Of a DNA stretch of 64,000 nucleotides, positions 10,070 to 19,390 are shown piece by piece. The stretch's first letter is position 1. The number at the start of each line of letters is the position of its first letter. The DNA is from Lonsdalea britannica (GTDB lineage: Bacteria > Pseudomonadota > Gammaproteobacteria > Enterobacterales > Enterobacteriaceae). A model generated the notes under the pieces. That model did not search any database. It was not told the origin of the DNA and saw only the letters and a program-made list of their open reading frames with translations. The DNA lies in the NCBI RefSeq assembly GCF_002111595.1, contig NZ_LUTN01000004.1, forward strand, positions 226,165-290,164. The letters run 5' to 3'. The translations under genes and the position numbers were made by a program.

Positions 10070-10462
10070 TCAGGAAGCCAGACCCGGCTTCAAGAACACA
10101 CCGCCATGATTAAGGATGATCAACGACAACACACGGCTTTCCACATTTAGCTTGGAGAAGGTCAGCGTGCTGATCGGCTTTTTCATAAAGCCGTCCGCAA
10201 GCAGGTCACAGCTGACATGCGTGCTCAGCATATGCTTATCGGCGATGAAGTCCTGGAAGGCAAACTGCACGTTGATAGGCAGTATTTCGTCAATCGACGC
10301 CGGATTGCTGGCATTCGGACGCAGGCCAAAATGGGCGTTAAATGCAGCATTGGCGCAGAGAACCTTGCATTTTTCGTCAATGATAGCGACCGCCCGGCGG
10401 TCATTATGGATCGGTGTACTCAATATGCCGATGATGTCATTCCGCCCAAATATCAGACTCAT
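10070..10462 (-). CDS. Small orphan PAS-like domain protein
   Basis: A 130-residue protein. Residues about 23-75 (VAIIDEKCKVLCANAAFNAHFG followed by a helical stretch) look like the N-terminal half of a PAS sensor domain, and the rest could complete the fold. No histidine kinase, GGDEF, helix-turn-helix or chemotaxis domain is attached, so it would have to act by binding another protein, or it is a remnant of a larger regulator. GAGG five bases before the ATG at 10462 supports translation. It is isolated in a 1.9-kb AT-rich gap between ydiK and acs. The overlapping plus-strand frame at 10217-10660 has no protein-like features. The PAS assignment comes from local pattern similarity only. Confidence 0.55.
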   Translation of the reverse strand: MSLIFGRNDIIGILSTPIHNDRRAVAIIDEKCKVLCANAAFNAHFGLRPNASNPASIDEILPINVQFAFQDFIADKHMLSTHVSCDLLADGFMKKPISTLTFSKLNVESRVLSLIILNHGGVFLKPGLAS

Positions 10463-11030
10463 TGTTTCCTCTGCTCGATATCAAGCTGTATAGAAAATGA
10501 TAAAGCCAGGCATCAGTTCGGCCAGACAGAGATGGTCACCCTGATGATGGCAATCCTCAACCCGTCAGAAAACTTTCCGACAGATGAAAAAACAAACCGT
10601 GCCAAAAATAGCATCAAGCCTCTGAATTATGTAGAGCGAGTTCTACCATTCATTCATTGATTCTTTGTGCTTATTTATAATGAATTAACAAATTGTTTCT
10701 GAGCTATTCCTTAAAAGAATACTCATATGTTTATTACTAAAGCGAATTGAATATAGCTATCTTGATCATCGATGAAGCCTTTTCTATAAGCCCCTACCCG
10801 ACGAACCAAATATATACCACATTCCGTTAACTCGATCCGTTCATAAGTCAAGACTGCGGCACTATACCTCAATTCCTTTAAATCTAATCGGCCAAATAGG
10901 CGCGATCTTTACCCCATTTGATCGCATACGCCGATCAAATTCTTATTAAGAATAGTTTAAATCAATGATTGTTAGGCAATGTAGCTTTTTAATTACAGGA
11001 GTAAAAAAATCATCTTTGTATTCAATGAAA

Positions 11031-11046
11031 TGTGATGTTGGTCACT
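11031..11046. promoter_or_regulatory. Putative CRP binding site upstream of acs
   Basis: TGTGATGTTGGTCACT fits TGTGA-N6-TCACA with only the last base changed. It lies about 180 bases before the acs start codon. In E. coli acs transcription depends on CRP bound at two upstream sites, so a site here is expected; the correspondence in position is an inference. Confidence 0.65.
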
Positions 11047-11188
11047 ATTTTTAAATCCCTTTTAACGATCTCTTTTCTATTGTCATCGATTTATTTTGGT
11101 TTCTGAAACATTAATCGTAGTTGAGTAATCCGTGATCCTCCGCCCAAAAAGCAAACAAATTCGATCCTCAAAATGCATTTAACCATTT

Positions 11189-11205
11189 GTTGACATATTG
11201 TTAAC
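11189..11205. promoter_or_regulatory. 17-bp imperfect palindrome just upstream of acs
   Basis: GTTGACA and TGTTAAC flank a TAT centre, with one mismatch pair per arm. It lies about 22 bases before the acs ATG and close to the ribosome binding site, so it could be an operator. I do not recognise the regulator. Confidence 0.3.
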
Positions 11206-11227
11206 ACAAAGACAAGGGAGATGCACG

Positions 11228-13186
11228 ATGAGCCAGCACAAACACTATCCTGTCTCCACCCACATCGCGGACAAGGCGCTGATCGACGCTGAACGCTACC
11301 GTCAGCTGTATCAACAATCCATTGACGATCCCGATTCTTTTTGGCGCCAGCAAGGAAGGATAGTCGATTGGATTAAACCCTACCAGTCGGTTAAAAAAAC
11401 CTCATTTCATCCGAGCCATGTCGATATTCGCTGGTTCGAGGACGGCACGTTGAACGTGTCAGCGAATTGTCTGGATCGCCATCTACCGCATGCCGCCGAC
11501 CAAAAGGCGATTATCTGGGAGAGTGATGACGGCAAACGCACCCGAAGCCTGACCTATCGGGAGCTCCATCAGGCGGTCTGCCGATTTGCCAACGTATTGA
11601 AAGCACAGGGGATGGGTAAAGGCGATGTCATCACCCTCTATATGCCGATGGTGCCGGAGGCGGCCATCGCGATGCTGGCCTGCGCCCGCATCGGCGCGAT
11701 TCATTCCGTCATCTTCGGCGGCTTCTCGCCGGAGTCCATCGCTGGACGACTGCTCGACTCCGGCAGCCGAATGGTGATCACGGCGGATGAAGGACGGCGC
11801 GCCGGTAAAACGATCCCGCTAAAACAAAACGTGACCGACGCGTTAAGCAATCCGCGGCTCAGTCAGGTAAAGCGGGTGATCGTGTTTCAGCATACCGGCA
11901 ACGCCGTAGTGTGGGAGGACGATCGCGATTGCTGGTGGCACACGTTAATGGATCAGGCGGACGAGGACTGTCCCCCGGTAGAGCAGAAAGCCGAAGATCC
12001 GCTGTTTATTCTCTACACTTCCGGCTCAACCGGCACGCCCAAAGGCGTGCTGCATACCAGCGGCGGCTATCTGGTCTACGCGGCCCTCACCTTCCAATAC
12101 GTGTTTGACTATCATCCCGGCGATATTTACTGGTGTACCGCCGACGTCGGATGGATCACCGGTCACAGTTATCTGGTGTACGGACCGCTGGCCTGTGGAG
12201 CTACCTCGCTGATGTTTGAAGGTATTCCCAACTGGCCAGATGCCAGCCGTATGGGACAGATCGTCGACCGGCATCAGGTCAATATTCTATATACCGCGCC
12301 CACCGCTATTCGCGCGCTGATGGCGGATGGCGATAAAGCCATACAGGGATCAACGCGCCGAACGTTGAAGACCATCGGATCCGTCGGGGAACCGATCAAT
12401 CCTGAAGCCTGGGAGTGGTATTACCATAAAATTGGCAATGGCGACTGCCCGGTCGTCGACACCTGGTGGCAAACGGAGACCGGCGGCATCATGATTACCC
12501 CGCTGCCGGGCGTGACCGATCTCAAACCCGGAGCCGCCACTCAGCCTTTTTTCGGCGTCAAACCCGCGTTGGTCGATGGTCAGGGTCAGATGCTGGAAGG
12601 CGAGTGCGAAGGCAATCTGGTCATCACCGACTCCTGGCCGGGACAAGCCCGTACCCTATTCGGCGATCATGCACGCTTCGAGGAAACCTACTTTTCTACC
12701 TTCAAAGAGTGTTATTTCAGTGGGGACGGCGCACGGCGCGATGAGGACGGGGATTACTGGATCACCGGCCGCGTGGACGATGTGTTGAACGTTTCCGGCC
12801 ACCGGCTGGGGACAGCGGAAATCGAATCCGCGCTGGTCTCTCATCCTAAAATTGCCGAAGCCGCCGTCGTGGGGGTGGAACATAGCGTGAAAGGACAGGC
12901 GATTTATGCCTACATCATGCTGAATCACGGCGAAAAACCGACGGCGGAACTGCATGAGGAGGTGCGCGCGTGGGTGCGTAAAGAGATTGGCACGATCGCC
13001 ACTCCCGACGTTTTACACTGGGCGGAAGCCCTGCCAAAGACACGTTCCGGCAAAATCATGCGTCGCATCCTGAGAAAAATTGCCAACGGCGAAGGCAATA
13101 AGCTGGGCGATATCTCCACGCTGGCGAACCCCAGCGTCGTCGCACAGCTGCTGGAGGAAAAACCGCTCCCGGATGCGCCACTCTGA
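11228..13186 (+). CDS. acs: Acetyl-CoA synthetase
   Basis: Acs activates acetate to acetyl-AMP with ATP and then to acetyl-CoA, the high-affinity route of acetate use. The protein of 652 residues has the same length as E. coli Acs when started at the ATG at 11228 (MSQHKHYPV), which is preceded by AAGGGAG; the frame is open ten codons further upstream. Visible motifs are the adenylate-forming core [15 protein letters not shown], the [10 protein letters not shown] substrate region, [22 protein letters not shown] hinge residues (here [10 protein letters not shown]), and the C-terminal [11 protein letters not shown], whose lysine is the known acetylation-controlled catalytic residue. In E. coli acs is followed by yjcH and actP (acetate permease). 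Neither is present here, and the next gene is the convergent yjcE. Confidence 0.97.
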   Translation: MSQHKHYPVSTHIADKALIDAERYRQLYQQSIDDPDSFWRQQGRIVDWIKPYQSVKKTSFHPSHVDIRWFEDGTLNVSANCLDRHLPHAADQKAIIWESDDGKRTRSLTYRELHQAVCRFANVLKAQGMGKGDVITLYMPMVPEAAIAMLACARIGAIHSVIFGGFSPESIAGRLLDSGSRMVITADEGRRAGKTIPLKQNVTDALSNPRLSQVKRVIVFQHTGNAVVWEDDRDCWWHTLMDQADEDCPPVEQKAEDPLFILYTSGSTGTPKGVLHTSGGYLVYAALTFQYVFDYHPGDIYWCTADVGWITGHSYLVYGPLACGATSLMFEGIPNWPDASRMGQIVDRHQVNILYTAPTAIRALMADGDKAIQGSTRRTLKTIGSVGEPINPEAWEWYYHKIGNGDCPVVDTWWQTETGGIMITPLPGVTDLKPGAATQPFFGVKPALVDGQGQMLEGECEGNLVITDSWPGQARTLFGDHARFEETYFSTFKECYFSGDGARRDEDGDYWITGRVDDVLNVSGHRLGTAEIESALVSHPKIAEAAVVGVEHSVKGQAIYAYIMLNHGEKPTAELHEEVRAWVRKEIGTIATPDVLHWAEALPKTRSGKIMRRILRKIANGEGNKLGDISTLANPSVVAQLLEEKPLPDAPL

Positions 13187-13232
13187 TGAAACACCCCATG
13201 ACGCTCGCTCTCGCGCCACGGGGATATCCGGC

Positions 13233-14879
13233 CTAGACCTTCTCGATCAACACCGCTTCCAGCAGATCCAGCTCACGCAGCATCTTTTGCAGCGTTTCAT
13301 TGCTGATCTGCTGTGTGGCGCGCAGATGATAAAGTTCGGCGCGCTCCGCGTTGACGGCCGCCAGCCGGAAACGGCGCTCCAGATTTTCAATCGCTATACT
13401 GGCTTCCAGCTCATCATTGCCGGTCACTCGCCGACGCAGCATCCCGATGACCTGCGCACAGACCTCATTCAGCACCTGTTCATCGATATTATCCTCACGA
13501 TCGGCGGCTAGACGCTCCTGCATTTTCAACAGGCTGTCGATGGCGACTTTGGCCATCGCCGTGCGAGCCAGGCGTTCCTCTTTTTTATGCGAGCTTTTGT
13601 CCGTCATGACAATGCCTTTGAGCAACAACGGCAGCGCAATGACCCCGCACATCAATGAAAACAGGATGACGCCGGTCGCGATAAAGACCAGCTGATAACG
13701 TGAGGGGAAATCACTACCGTCGCTCAGCAACAGCGGGATGGACAGAACACCGGCCAGCGTGATGGCGCCGCGCACCCCGGCAAAAGAGACAATCCATAGC
13801 TCACGAGAGGTATATTCCGCGAACACCATCGGGCGTTTGTTCTGGATATGCAGGCTGTAATGCTTCATCAGCCAGACCCAACTGAAGCGCAGCAGCAGCA
13901 ATGCGCCGTAGATGATGGCAATATCGGTAAACAGCATCCAGGTTTCAATCGTCGGGTCTCTCTGCGCCTGAACGATCGACTCTTCCAGCACGCTCGGCAA
14001 CTGTAACCCCAGCATCAGAAACACCATGCCGTTAAACACAAACTCCAGCATGGACCAGACGCTGTTGGCCCGCAGACGCATGTTCAACGGCGCGCTGCGC
14101 ATCATGCCCGAGCGGCTGATCGTCATTCCCGAAGCGACCGCGGCCAAAATCCCCGACACGCCCAAATGTTCCGCAATCAGATAAGAGGCGAACGGCAACA
14201 GGAGCAGCAGCACAATTTGCGTCGCGGCGTCGTCATCGCTCCAGCGGCTGATCAGCCCCAGCGATTTACTGTAAACCCAGGTAATGGCGATCCCCGCCAG
14301 CAGGCCGCCGAGAGCCACCTGCAAAAATTCCAGCGTGGCGCCGTGCACGGTAAACACCATCGTGCCCATGGCGATAGCAATGGCGAATTTGAGCGAGACC
14401 AGACCGGACGCATCGTTCATCAACGCTTCGCCCTGGAGGATCCCCATCAGTTTTTTCGGGATGCGGTCCTCGCCGACGATGCCGGACAACGCCACGGCAT
14501 CCGTCGGCGACAACACCGCCGCCAGCGCGAATGCGGCCACCAGCGGCATATCAGGCACCATCCAATGAATGAGATAGCCCATCCCGACGACGGTGATAAT
14601 GACCAGCGCCAGCGCCAGCCCGAGGATCTCTCGCATATGGCGCAGAAATTCTCTCGTTGGCGTCTTCCAGCCGTCGGCGAACAACAGCGGCGGGATGAAC
14701 AACACCATGAACAGTTCAGGATTGAAATCGACATGCAGACCAAATTTAGGCCAGGCCAACATCGCCCCAAGGGCAATCTGCATGAGTGGCAACGGTATCT
14801 GAAAGGGCAGAATACGCGTGATAACGCCGGACAAAGAAACCACCAACGTCATAATCAGGATGGTGAAAAATATTTCCAT
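13233..14879 (-). CDS. yjcE: CPA1-family Na+/H+ antiporter YjcE
   Basis: A 548-residue inner-membrane cation/proton antiporter matching E. coli YjcE in length and along its whole sequence (MEIFFTILIMTLVVSLSGV; PPLLFADGWKTP). The conserved transport motifs LSPTDAVALSG and GEALMNDASGLVSLKFA, with the paired Asn-Asp, are intact. About 12-13 membrane segments precede a cytoplasmic helical tail from about residue 425 (HKKEERLARTAMAKVAIDSL). AAGGA just before the ATG supports the start. It lies next to acs in E. coli as well, so this synteny is ancestral. Confidence 0.93.
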   Translation of the reverse strand: MEIFFTILIMTLVVSLSGVITRILPFQIPLPLMQIALGAMLAWPKFGLHVDFNPELFMVLFIPPLLFADGWKTPTREFLRHMREILGLALALVIITVVGMGYLIHWMVPDMPLVAAFALAAVLSPTDAVALSGIVGEDRIPKKLMGILQGEALMNDASGLVSLKFAIAIAMGTMVFTVHGATLEFLQVALGGLLAGIAITWVYSKSLGLISRWSDDDAATQIVLLLLLPFASYLIAEHLGVSGILAAVASGMTISRSGMMRSAPLNMRLRANSVWSMLEFVFNGMVFLMLGLQLPSVLEESIVQAQRDPTIETWMLFTDIAIIYGALLLLRFSWVWLMKHYSLHIQNKRPMVFAEYTSRELWIVSFAGVRGAITLAGVLSIPLLLSDGSDFPSRYQLVFIATGVILFSLMCGVIALPLLLKGIVMTDKSSHKKEERLARTAMAKVAIDSLLKMQERLAADREDNIDEQVLNEVCAQVIGMLRRRVTGNDELEASIAIENLERRFRLAAVNAERAELYHLRATQQISNETLQKMLRELDLLEAVLIEKV

Positions 14880-15072
14880 GCTTTCCTTAATGCTTGCTGT
14901 AACCGATCAACGCGCTAACACCGGTGAATTGACGTGACATGTTTCTGGCGGGGCCGCGTAAGGAACAGGCCTTAAGCGTCGTTCGAGCGATGTCGTCATC
15001 GACCTAAGAAAATAATAACAGATGGAATGCGATGAAAAGGCACCGAAAAAGAAAAAACGGAAATGAACCTGT

Positions 15073-15098
15073 AAAAAAGGGGAACCTCATGTTCCCCT
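15073..15098 (-). terminator. Rho-independent terminator of adeP
   Basis: Read on the minus strand, AGGGGAAC and GTTCCCCT form a perfect 8-bp stem with a 5-base loop, followed by six T, about 28 bases after the adeP stop. Confidence 0.85.
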
Positions 15099-15125
15099 CT
15101 GGGTATGACGTTGTCTGAAACAGTA

Positions 15126-16493
15126 TTACAGCGCCCAACCGCCGGCGTAGAACACCACCAGTGCAATGGCGATGATCACCGTGCCGACGTTCAGCTTGCG
15201 CCATTCGCCGGAGAAAACACGGCCCAGTACCAGCGAGCCGAAGCCCAGCATGATGCCGGTCACGATATTACATGTCAGCACGATGAAGACGGCGCAGACC
15301 AAACCGGCCATCGCGTCGACGAAATCGTTGAAGTCCAGCTTGGACACGTTGCTCAGCATCAGCAGACCGACATACATCAGCGCAGGCGCGGTTGCATAGT
15401 TCGGCACCAGATAAGAGAGCGGAGACAGGAACAGCATCAGCAGGAACAGTACGCCAACCACCGTTGCCGTCAGTCCCGTACGGCCCCCCGCCGCCGTACC
15501 GGCCGCGGATTCAATGTAAACTGCCGCTGGCGAGGTCCCCATCAGGCTGGAGAAAATGCTGCTTACGGAGTCCGCCGTCAGCGCACGACCACCGCTGATA
15601 ATCTGACCATCTTTATCCAGCAGGTTTGCCTGCCCCGCGACAGCGCGGATCGTACCGGTCGCGTCAAAGACCGCCGTCATCACCAGCGCCAATACACTTG
15701 GCAGGACGATAGGCTGCAACGCGCCTTTGATATCCAGATTGAAGAACAAGGACTGACCGGAGGCATCACTCAGGCTCGGCAGCGCGAACAAACCGTGGTA
15801 GGTCACGTTCGGATCAAAAATCAGGCCGAGTGCGGAGATGGCGATAATCACAATCAGAATACCGCCGGGAACGCGGCGTTTTTCCAGACCGATGGTCGCC
15901 GCCAGACCCAGCAGCGACATCGCCACCGGAAACGACGTGAACTGGCCCATCGCGACCGGCAGACCGGCGCCCGGATTTTTCACGACCAGACCGATGCCGT
16001 TGGCTGCGATGATCAACAGGAACAGGCCGATACCGATACCCGCACCGTGCGCCACGCCCTGCGGCAGGTTACGCAAGATCCAGGAACGGATCCCCGTCGC
16101 GGAGATAATGGTAAACAGCACCCCCATCATGAAGATGGCGCCCAGCGCGACGGGCACGCTGATATTCTGTCCCAGCACCAGGCTGAACGCAGTAAACGCG
16201 GTCAGAGAAATCGCGCAACCAATCGCCATCGGCAGGTTAGCCCACAGGCCCATCAACAAAGACCCTACCCCTGCGACCAGACAGGTGGAAACAAACACCG
16301 CGGCAGGCGGGAAACCGGCTTTGCCCAGCATGCCGGGGACAACGATAACCGAGTAAACCATCGCCAGAAACGTGGTAAGACCCGCCAGTATTTCCTGACG
16401 TACGCTGCTGCCTCGTTGATCGATTTTAAAGAAAGCATCGAGTGCGCCACGCGGACGGGCAGCCTCATCAGCCTGACGAGAAGAATTGGACAT
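15126..16493 (-). CDS. adeP: Adenine permease (AdeP/PurP, NCS2 AzgA-like family)
   Basis: A 455-residue inner-membrane purine:proton symporter. The sequence follows E. coli AdeP (PurP/YieG, 445 residues) closely: [53 protein letters not shown] and [18 protein letters not shown]. It is clearly nearer to AdeP than to the guanine/hypoxanthine permeases GhxP/GhxQ, which lack the [13 protein letters not shown] stretch. Some 12-14 hydrophobic segments are visible. AAGGG eight bases upstream supports the ATG at 16493. It has its own terminator and probably its own promoter in the 350-base gap upstream. A PurR operator would be expected, but I cannot see a good one. Confidence 0.92.
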   Translation of the reverse strand: MSNSSRQADEAARPRGALDAFFKIDQRGSSVRQEILAGLTTFLAMVYSVIVVPGMLGKAGFPPAAVFVSTCLVAGVGSLLMGLWANLPMAIGCAISLTAFTAFSLVLGQNISVPVALGAIFMMGVLFTIISATGIRSWILRNLPQGVAHGAGIGIGLFLLIIAANGIGLVVKNPGAGLPVAMGQFTSFPVAMSLLGLAATIGLEKRRVPGGILIVIIAISALGLIFDPNVTYHGLFALPSLSDASGQSLFFNLDIKGALQPIVLPSVLALVMTAVFDATGTIRAVAGQANLLDKDGQIISGGRALTADSVSSIFSSLMGTSPAAVYIESAAGTAAGGRTGLTATVVGVLFLLMLFLSPLSYLVPNYATAPALMYVGLLMLSNVSKLDFNDFVDAMAGLVCAVFIVLTCNIVTGIMLGFGSLVLGRVFSGEWRKLNVGTVIIAIALVVFYAGGWAL

Positions 16494-16791
16494 GGTGGTA
16501 TCCCTTGCTAAGTCATTATTATTAAGCCTCTGTGCATCCAGACAACACGGTCATTCGGACCGGCCAGCATGGAAAGACGCAGAGACTGAGCCAGAATTTA
16601 GCTAACGTCATGCCGTTTATCCCTTGCCTAAGACAAACAACATGGGCCATCACCAGCGGCAGAAACGTCCCCTTGAGCCCCGACAACGGCGGGGCAACGT
16701 CTGCTACCGTAAAGTAAGCCTGCGATTATCCCGTTTTTGGGATAAGAATTTCAAAAACTATTTATTTATCGCACCGACATTCTTTCACGAT
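16494..16791. other. Intergenic region upstream of adeP
   Basis: Between the adeP start and the hairpin that follows lpxP. It contains only short, featureless open frames and presumably the adeP promoter. I see no riboswitch and no convincing PurR box. Confidence 0.45.
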
Positions 16792-16830
16792 CAAAGACGG
16801 GCAACCGCCATGAGCGGTTGCCCGTCTTTG
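16792..16830 (-). terminator. Long perfect hairpin after lpxP
   Basis: CAAAGACGGGCAACCGC (16792-16808) is repeated inverted as GCGGTTGCCCGTCTTTG (16814-16830) around a 5-base loop, a perfect 17-bp stem whose A/T-rich ends provide the U tract. It begins 15 bases after the lpxP stop on the minus strand. Confidence 0.85.
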
Positions 16831-16844
16831 TATTGATGAGGCCA

Positions 16845-17771
16845 TTAGAGGTAGAGCGAGGCTTCTCCCACCGGTCGCGTTTTAAAACGGCGATGCAACC
16901 AGAGGTACTGTTCAGGCGCGCGCATAATCTCCTGCTCGATCACACGGTTCATGTAGCTTGCCGCCTGAGTTTCGTCGTCTTGTGGATAATCCTTCAGCTC
17001 GGGTTGAATCACCAGCTGGTATCCCTTGCACTTGGGTTTGCGGATCAAGATGGTGGTCACCATCGCCGGCTGATTAGCCAGTTTGCTAATCGTAAATGTT
17101 CCGCTGGTCGTCGCCGCCTTCGGGACGGCGAAAAACGGCGCAAATACGCTGCCGCGCGGGCCATAATCCTGATCCGGCGCGAACCAGACCGCTTCGCCGC
17201 GTTTCAACGCCTGCACCATGCCGCGTAAATCTTTGCGGTCGATCATGGCTTTATTAGAGCGGGAGCGTCCCCAGGTTTGTACCAGCTCCATCACTTTATT
17301 ATTGTGAGGCCGGTACATCGCCATCATGGGTCGGCATAATCCCATCGCCCTGCCGCCCAGTTCCAGGGACATGAAATGTACGCCAATGACCATCACGCCA
17401 CGCTGTTCACGCCCTGCCTGCTGCAAATTCTCCAGCCCGATAACTTCGCACCAGGCGCGTACGCGGCGATCCGACCAAAACCAGGCCATACCGGTTTCCA
17501 TGAGCGCCATGCCCAGTGAAGCAAAGTTTTCTTTGACGATCGCTTCGCGCTTTTGCGGCGACATCGTGGGAAAGCACAGTTCGAGATTGCGGCGGGCGAT
17601 GCGGACCCGGCGTTTCAGGAAGAAACGCGCGGCGTTGCCCATGCTGCGTCCGGTGTACATCAGCAGCGGGTACGGCAACTGTACCAGGAGATATAAAAGG
17701 GCCAGACCAAACCAGACGAGCCAATAACGGGGATGGAGTAAATCTTTGGTGAATTTTTTGGTGGTGCTCAT
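16845..17771 (-). CDS. lpxP: Lipid A palmitoleoyl acyltransferase (LpxP-type)
   Basis: An inner-membrane acyltransferase of the LpxL/LpxM/LpxP family that adds a secondary acyl chain to Kdo2-lipid IVA. LpxP uses palmitoleoyl-ACP at low temperature in E. coli. The catalytic HX4E motif is HFMSLE. The stretches GVMVIGVHFMSLELGGRAMG, CRPMMAMYRPHNN and EQYLWLHRRFKTRPVGE... match LpxP better than LpxL. One N-terminal membrane segment (about 14-35) is present. I use the ATG at 17771 (308 residues, like E. coli LpxP with 306), with GAG nine bases upstream, rather than the longer frame starting at 17825. Whether it is cold-induced cannot be judged here. Confidence 0.88.
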   Translation of the reverse strand: MSTTKKFTKDLLHPRYWLVWFGLALLYLLVQLPYPLLMYTGRSMGNAARFFLKRRVRIARRNLELCFPTMSPQKREAIVKENFASLGMALMETGMAWFWSDRRVRAWCEVIGLENLQQAGREQRGVMVIGVHFMSLELGGRAMGLCRPMMAMYRPHNNKVMELVQTWGRSRSNKAMIDRKDLRGMVQALKRGEAVWFAPDQDYGPRGSVFAPFFAVPKAATTSGTFTISKLANQPAMVTTILIRKPKCKGYQLVIQPELKDYPQDDETQAASYMNRVIEQEIMRAPEQYLWLHRRFKTRPVGEASLYL

Positions 17772-18517
17772 TGCTATCATCTCGTAACGCCATACTGGAA
17801 TGACAGCCGTTCTCAGCCGAACCATGCCAGAAATGACAAAAAACCGTTAATTCTTTACCACGCCGACCGGCAAATCCGATTCAAGCAGAATGGTAACAGC
17901 AGAGAAAACACTCGAACCCAGGCAGGCCAACCATTGTTGGTAAAACTATATTACCTGAAAATAGTCCGCGCCGACGCACAACTTAACGCCATAACAAAGC
18001 CTGAAACGATAGGGATATCGACTGTTAGAAGGAGAATGCGCCCTTTGGGTCACATTTACACTATGACTGCCGCAGCCAGTGTAACATGCTGACCTGACGT
18101 GACGGCGTTCATTCCTATCAGAATAATCCGCAACCTAGGAGAAGCCGGAGGCTAATGTCTTATTCTCTACCATTCACGTCCTCTCGCATAACACGTTGAG
18201 TCTAGACAAAATGACCCGACGTAATCCAACGTCATCCCCTTTTGTCCGATTCGACAACACCGCACGTTTGGGGTTCTACTTTCTTTATTTGCATATTGCT
18301 GATGCCGTCTCGGGGATGAAATCACACGGGCCGCGACATGAGGATGAAACTTCAACGTCCGGATCATCGGGTGAACTCATTCGGCATAGCCATTCCCGAT
18401 AGGCGTTGTCGGCCGATCACGACCTCGTCATCAAACCGTCACTGTTCCGCCATGCGGATGCAGCATTGCCCCCTCAGGATAACCGCTCAATTTTCATCGC
18501 TGACGACGGTAAACCTC
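17772..18517. other. 746-base divergent region between lpxP and the ABC-transporter operon
   Basis: Holds the upstream regions of lpxP (minus) and of the glycerophosphodiester operon (plus). A long open frame that leads into the first permease from 18338 is not convincing as protein: it is rich in Arg, Ser and Cys with no hydrophobic pattern, so I treat it as leader. An inverted repeat at 18056-18084 is listed separately. No Pho box was recognised. Confidence 0.5.
18056..18084. promoter_or_regulatory. Inverted repeat upstream of the gpdQ operon
   Basis: TTACACT (18056-18062) and AGTGTAA (18078-18084) are perfect inverted repeats, with an inner CTGC/GCAG pair. No T run follows, so it looks more like a regulator site than a terminator. 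It lies about 435 bases before the first structural gene, so the link to that operon is tentative. Confidence 0.3.
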
Positions 18518-19390
18518 ATGCGTAGTCACTGGTTGCCTTGGCTCATTCTGTTGCCTTCACTGCTGTTTCTCGCTCTATTCACCTACTTTCCCTTATTACG
18601 GTCGGTCTACGACAGCCTGTTCGACACGCGTATGACCGGCGATAACGCGCCGTTCGTGGGGTTAAGCAATTTTACGCGGCTGCTGGACGACCCCGTGTTC
18701 TGGCGCGCGCTGGGGAACAATGTGTTGTACATCCTGTTGACCGTCATCCCTGGCGTGATATTGGCGTTGATGCTCGCCCTGGCGCTATGGCAAAACACGG
18801 CGGTGAACCGCTGGCTACGCACCGCTTTTTTCTTTCCCATGATTATCCCGATGGTGAGCGCCGCTGCGCTGTGGCTGTTTATTTTCATGCCGGGAATGGG
18901 GTTGCTGGACTACCATCTGGCCAAGCTGTTCGGCCCCATGAACAACAATTATCTCGGCCGCAGCAATAGCGCGCTGCTGGCCTTGAGCCTGATTGGCATC
19001 TGGAAGTTCGCCGGCTACTACATGCTGTTCTTCCTGGCTGGTTTGCAGGGTATTCCGGCCTCCGTGCGCGAAGCTGCCGTCATGGAAGGCGCATCACCGA
19101 TACAGGTGTTTTTCAACGTCACGCTGCCGCTGCTGCGCCCGACGCTGAGCTTTGTGCTCACCACCGCGCTGATTTACGCCATTACCCAGATCGATCACGT
19201 TGCCGTCATGACGCACGGCGGACCGGATAACGCCACCACGGTGCTGCTTTACTACATCCAGAATCTGGCATGGGACACCCATGACTTCGGTAAAGCCTCC
19301 GCCGCCACCTTTATCACCCTGCTCGCCCTGTTCCTCTTCTCGCTCATCAACCTGAAAGTTTTGGAAAAAGGAGCGCACTATGAGCGTTGA
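18518..19390 (+). CDS. ABC transporter permease, UgpA/MalF-type
   Basis: A 290-residue inner-membrane permease with six expected helices and the binding-protein-dependent transport loop EAAVMEGASPIQVFFNVTLPLL, which contacts the ATPase. I start it at the ATG at 18518 (MRSHWLPWLILLPSLLFLALF), where the typical first helix begins, rather than 60 codons upstream. It is the first gene of a five-gene operon (permease, permease, phosphodiesterase, ATPase, binding protein) and overlaps the next by 11 bases. The presence of GpdQ suggests the cargo is a glycerophosphodiester or sn-glycerol-3-phosphate, as for Ugp, but similarity to UgpA itself is only moderate. Confidence 0.85.
   Translation: MRSHWLPWLILLPSLLFLALFTYFPLLRSVYDSLFDTRMTGDNAPFVGLSNFTRLLDDPVFWRALGNNVLYILLTVIPGVILALMLALALWQNTAVNRWLRTAFFFPMIIPMVSAAALWLFIFMPGMGLLDYHLAKLFGPMNNNYLGRSNSALLALSLIGIWKFAGYYMLFFLAGLQGIPASVREAAVMEGASPIQVFFNVTLPLLRPTLSFVLTTALIYAITQIDHVAVMTHGGPDNATTVLLYYIQNLAWDTHDFGKASAATFITLLALFLFSLINLKVLEKGAHYER

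Larger units (their letters stand above)
10463..11227. other. 765-base AT-rich region upstream of acs
   Basis: Contains no convincing gene. It should hold the divergent promoters of the PAS-like gene and of acs. The CRP-like site at 11031-11046 and the palindrome at 11189-11205 are listed separately. Composition is clearly more AT-rich than acs. Confidence 0.5.

Noticed and set aside
10217..10660. A 147-codon plus-strand frame overlapping the PAS-like gene
   Set aside because: The minus-strand frame has a PAS-like pattern and a good ribosome binding site. This one has neither.
15105..16511. A 468-codon plus-strand open frame opposite adeP
   Set aside because: It mirrors a well-conserved permease. 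Its translation is Gln/Arg/His-rich with no hydrophobic or domain pattern.
16494..16720. PurR operator before adeP (GCAACGTCTGC near 16693)
   Set aside because: It lacks a base at the centre compared with the PurR palindrome and has poor flanks, so it is too weak to report.
18338..18517. A 60-codon N-terminal extension of the first ABC permease
   Set aside because: The extension is polar with several Cys and Arg and lacks a helix pattern. The usual permease start is the ATG at 18518.
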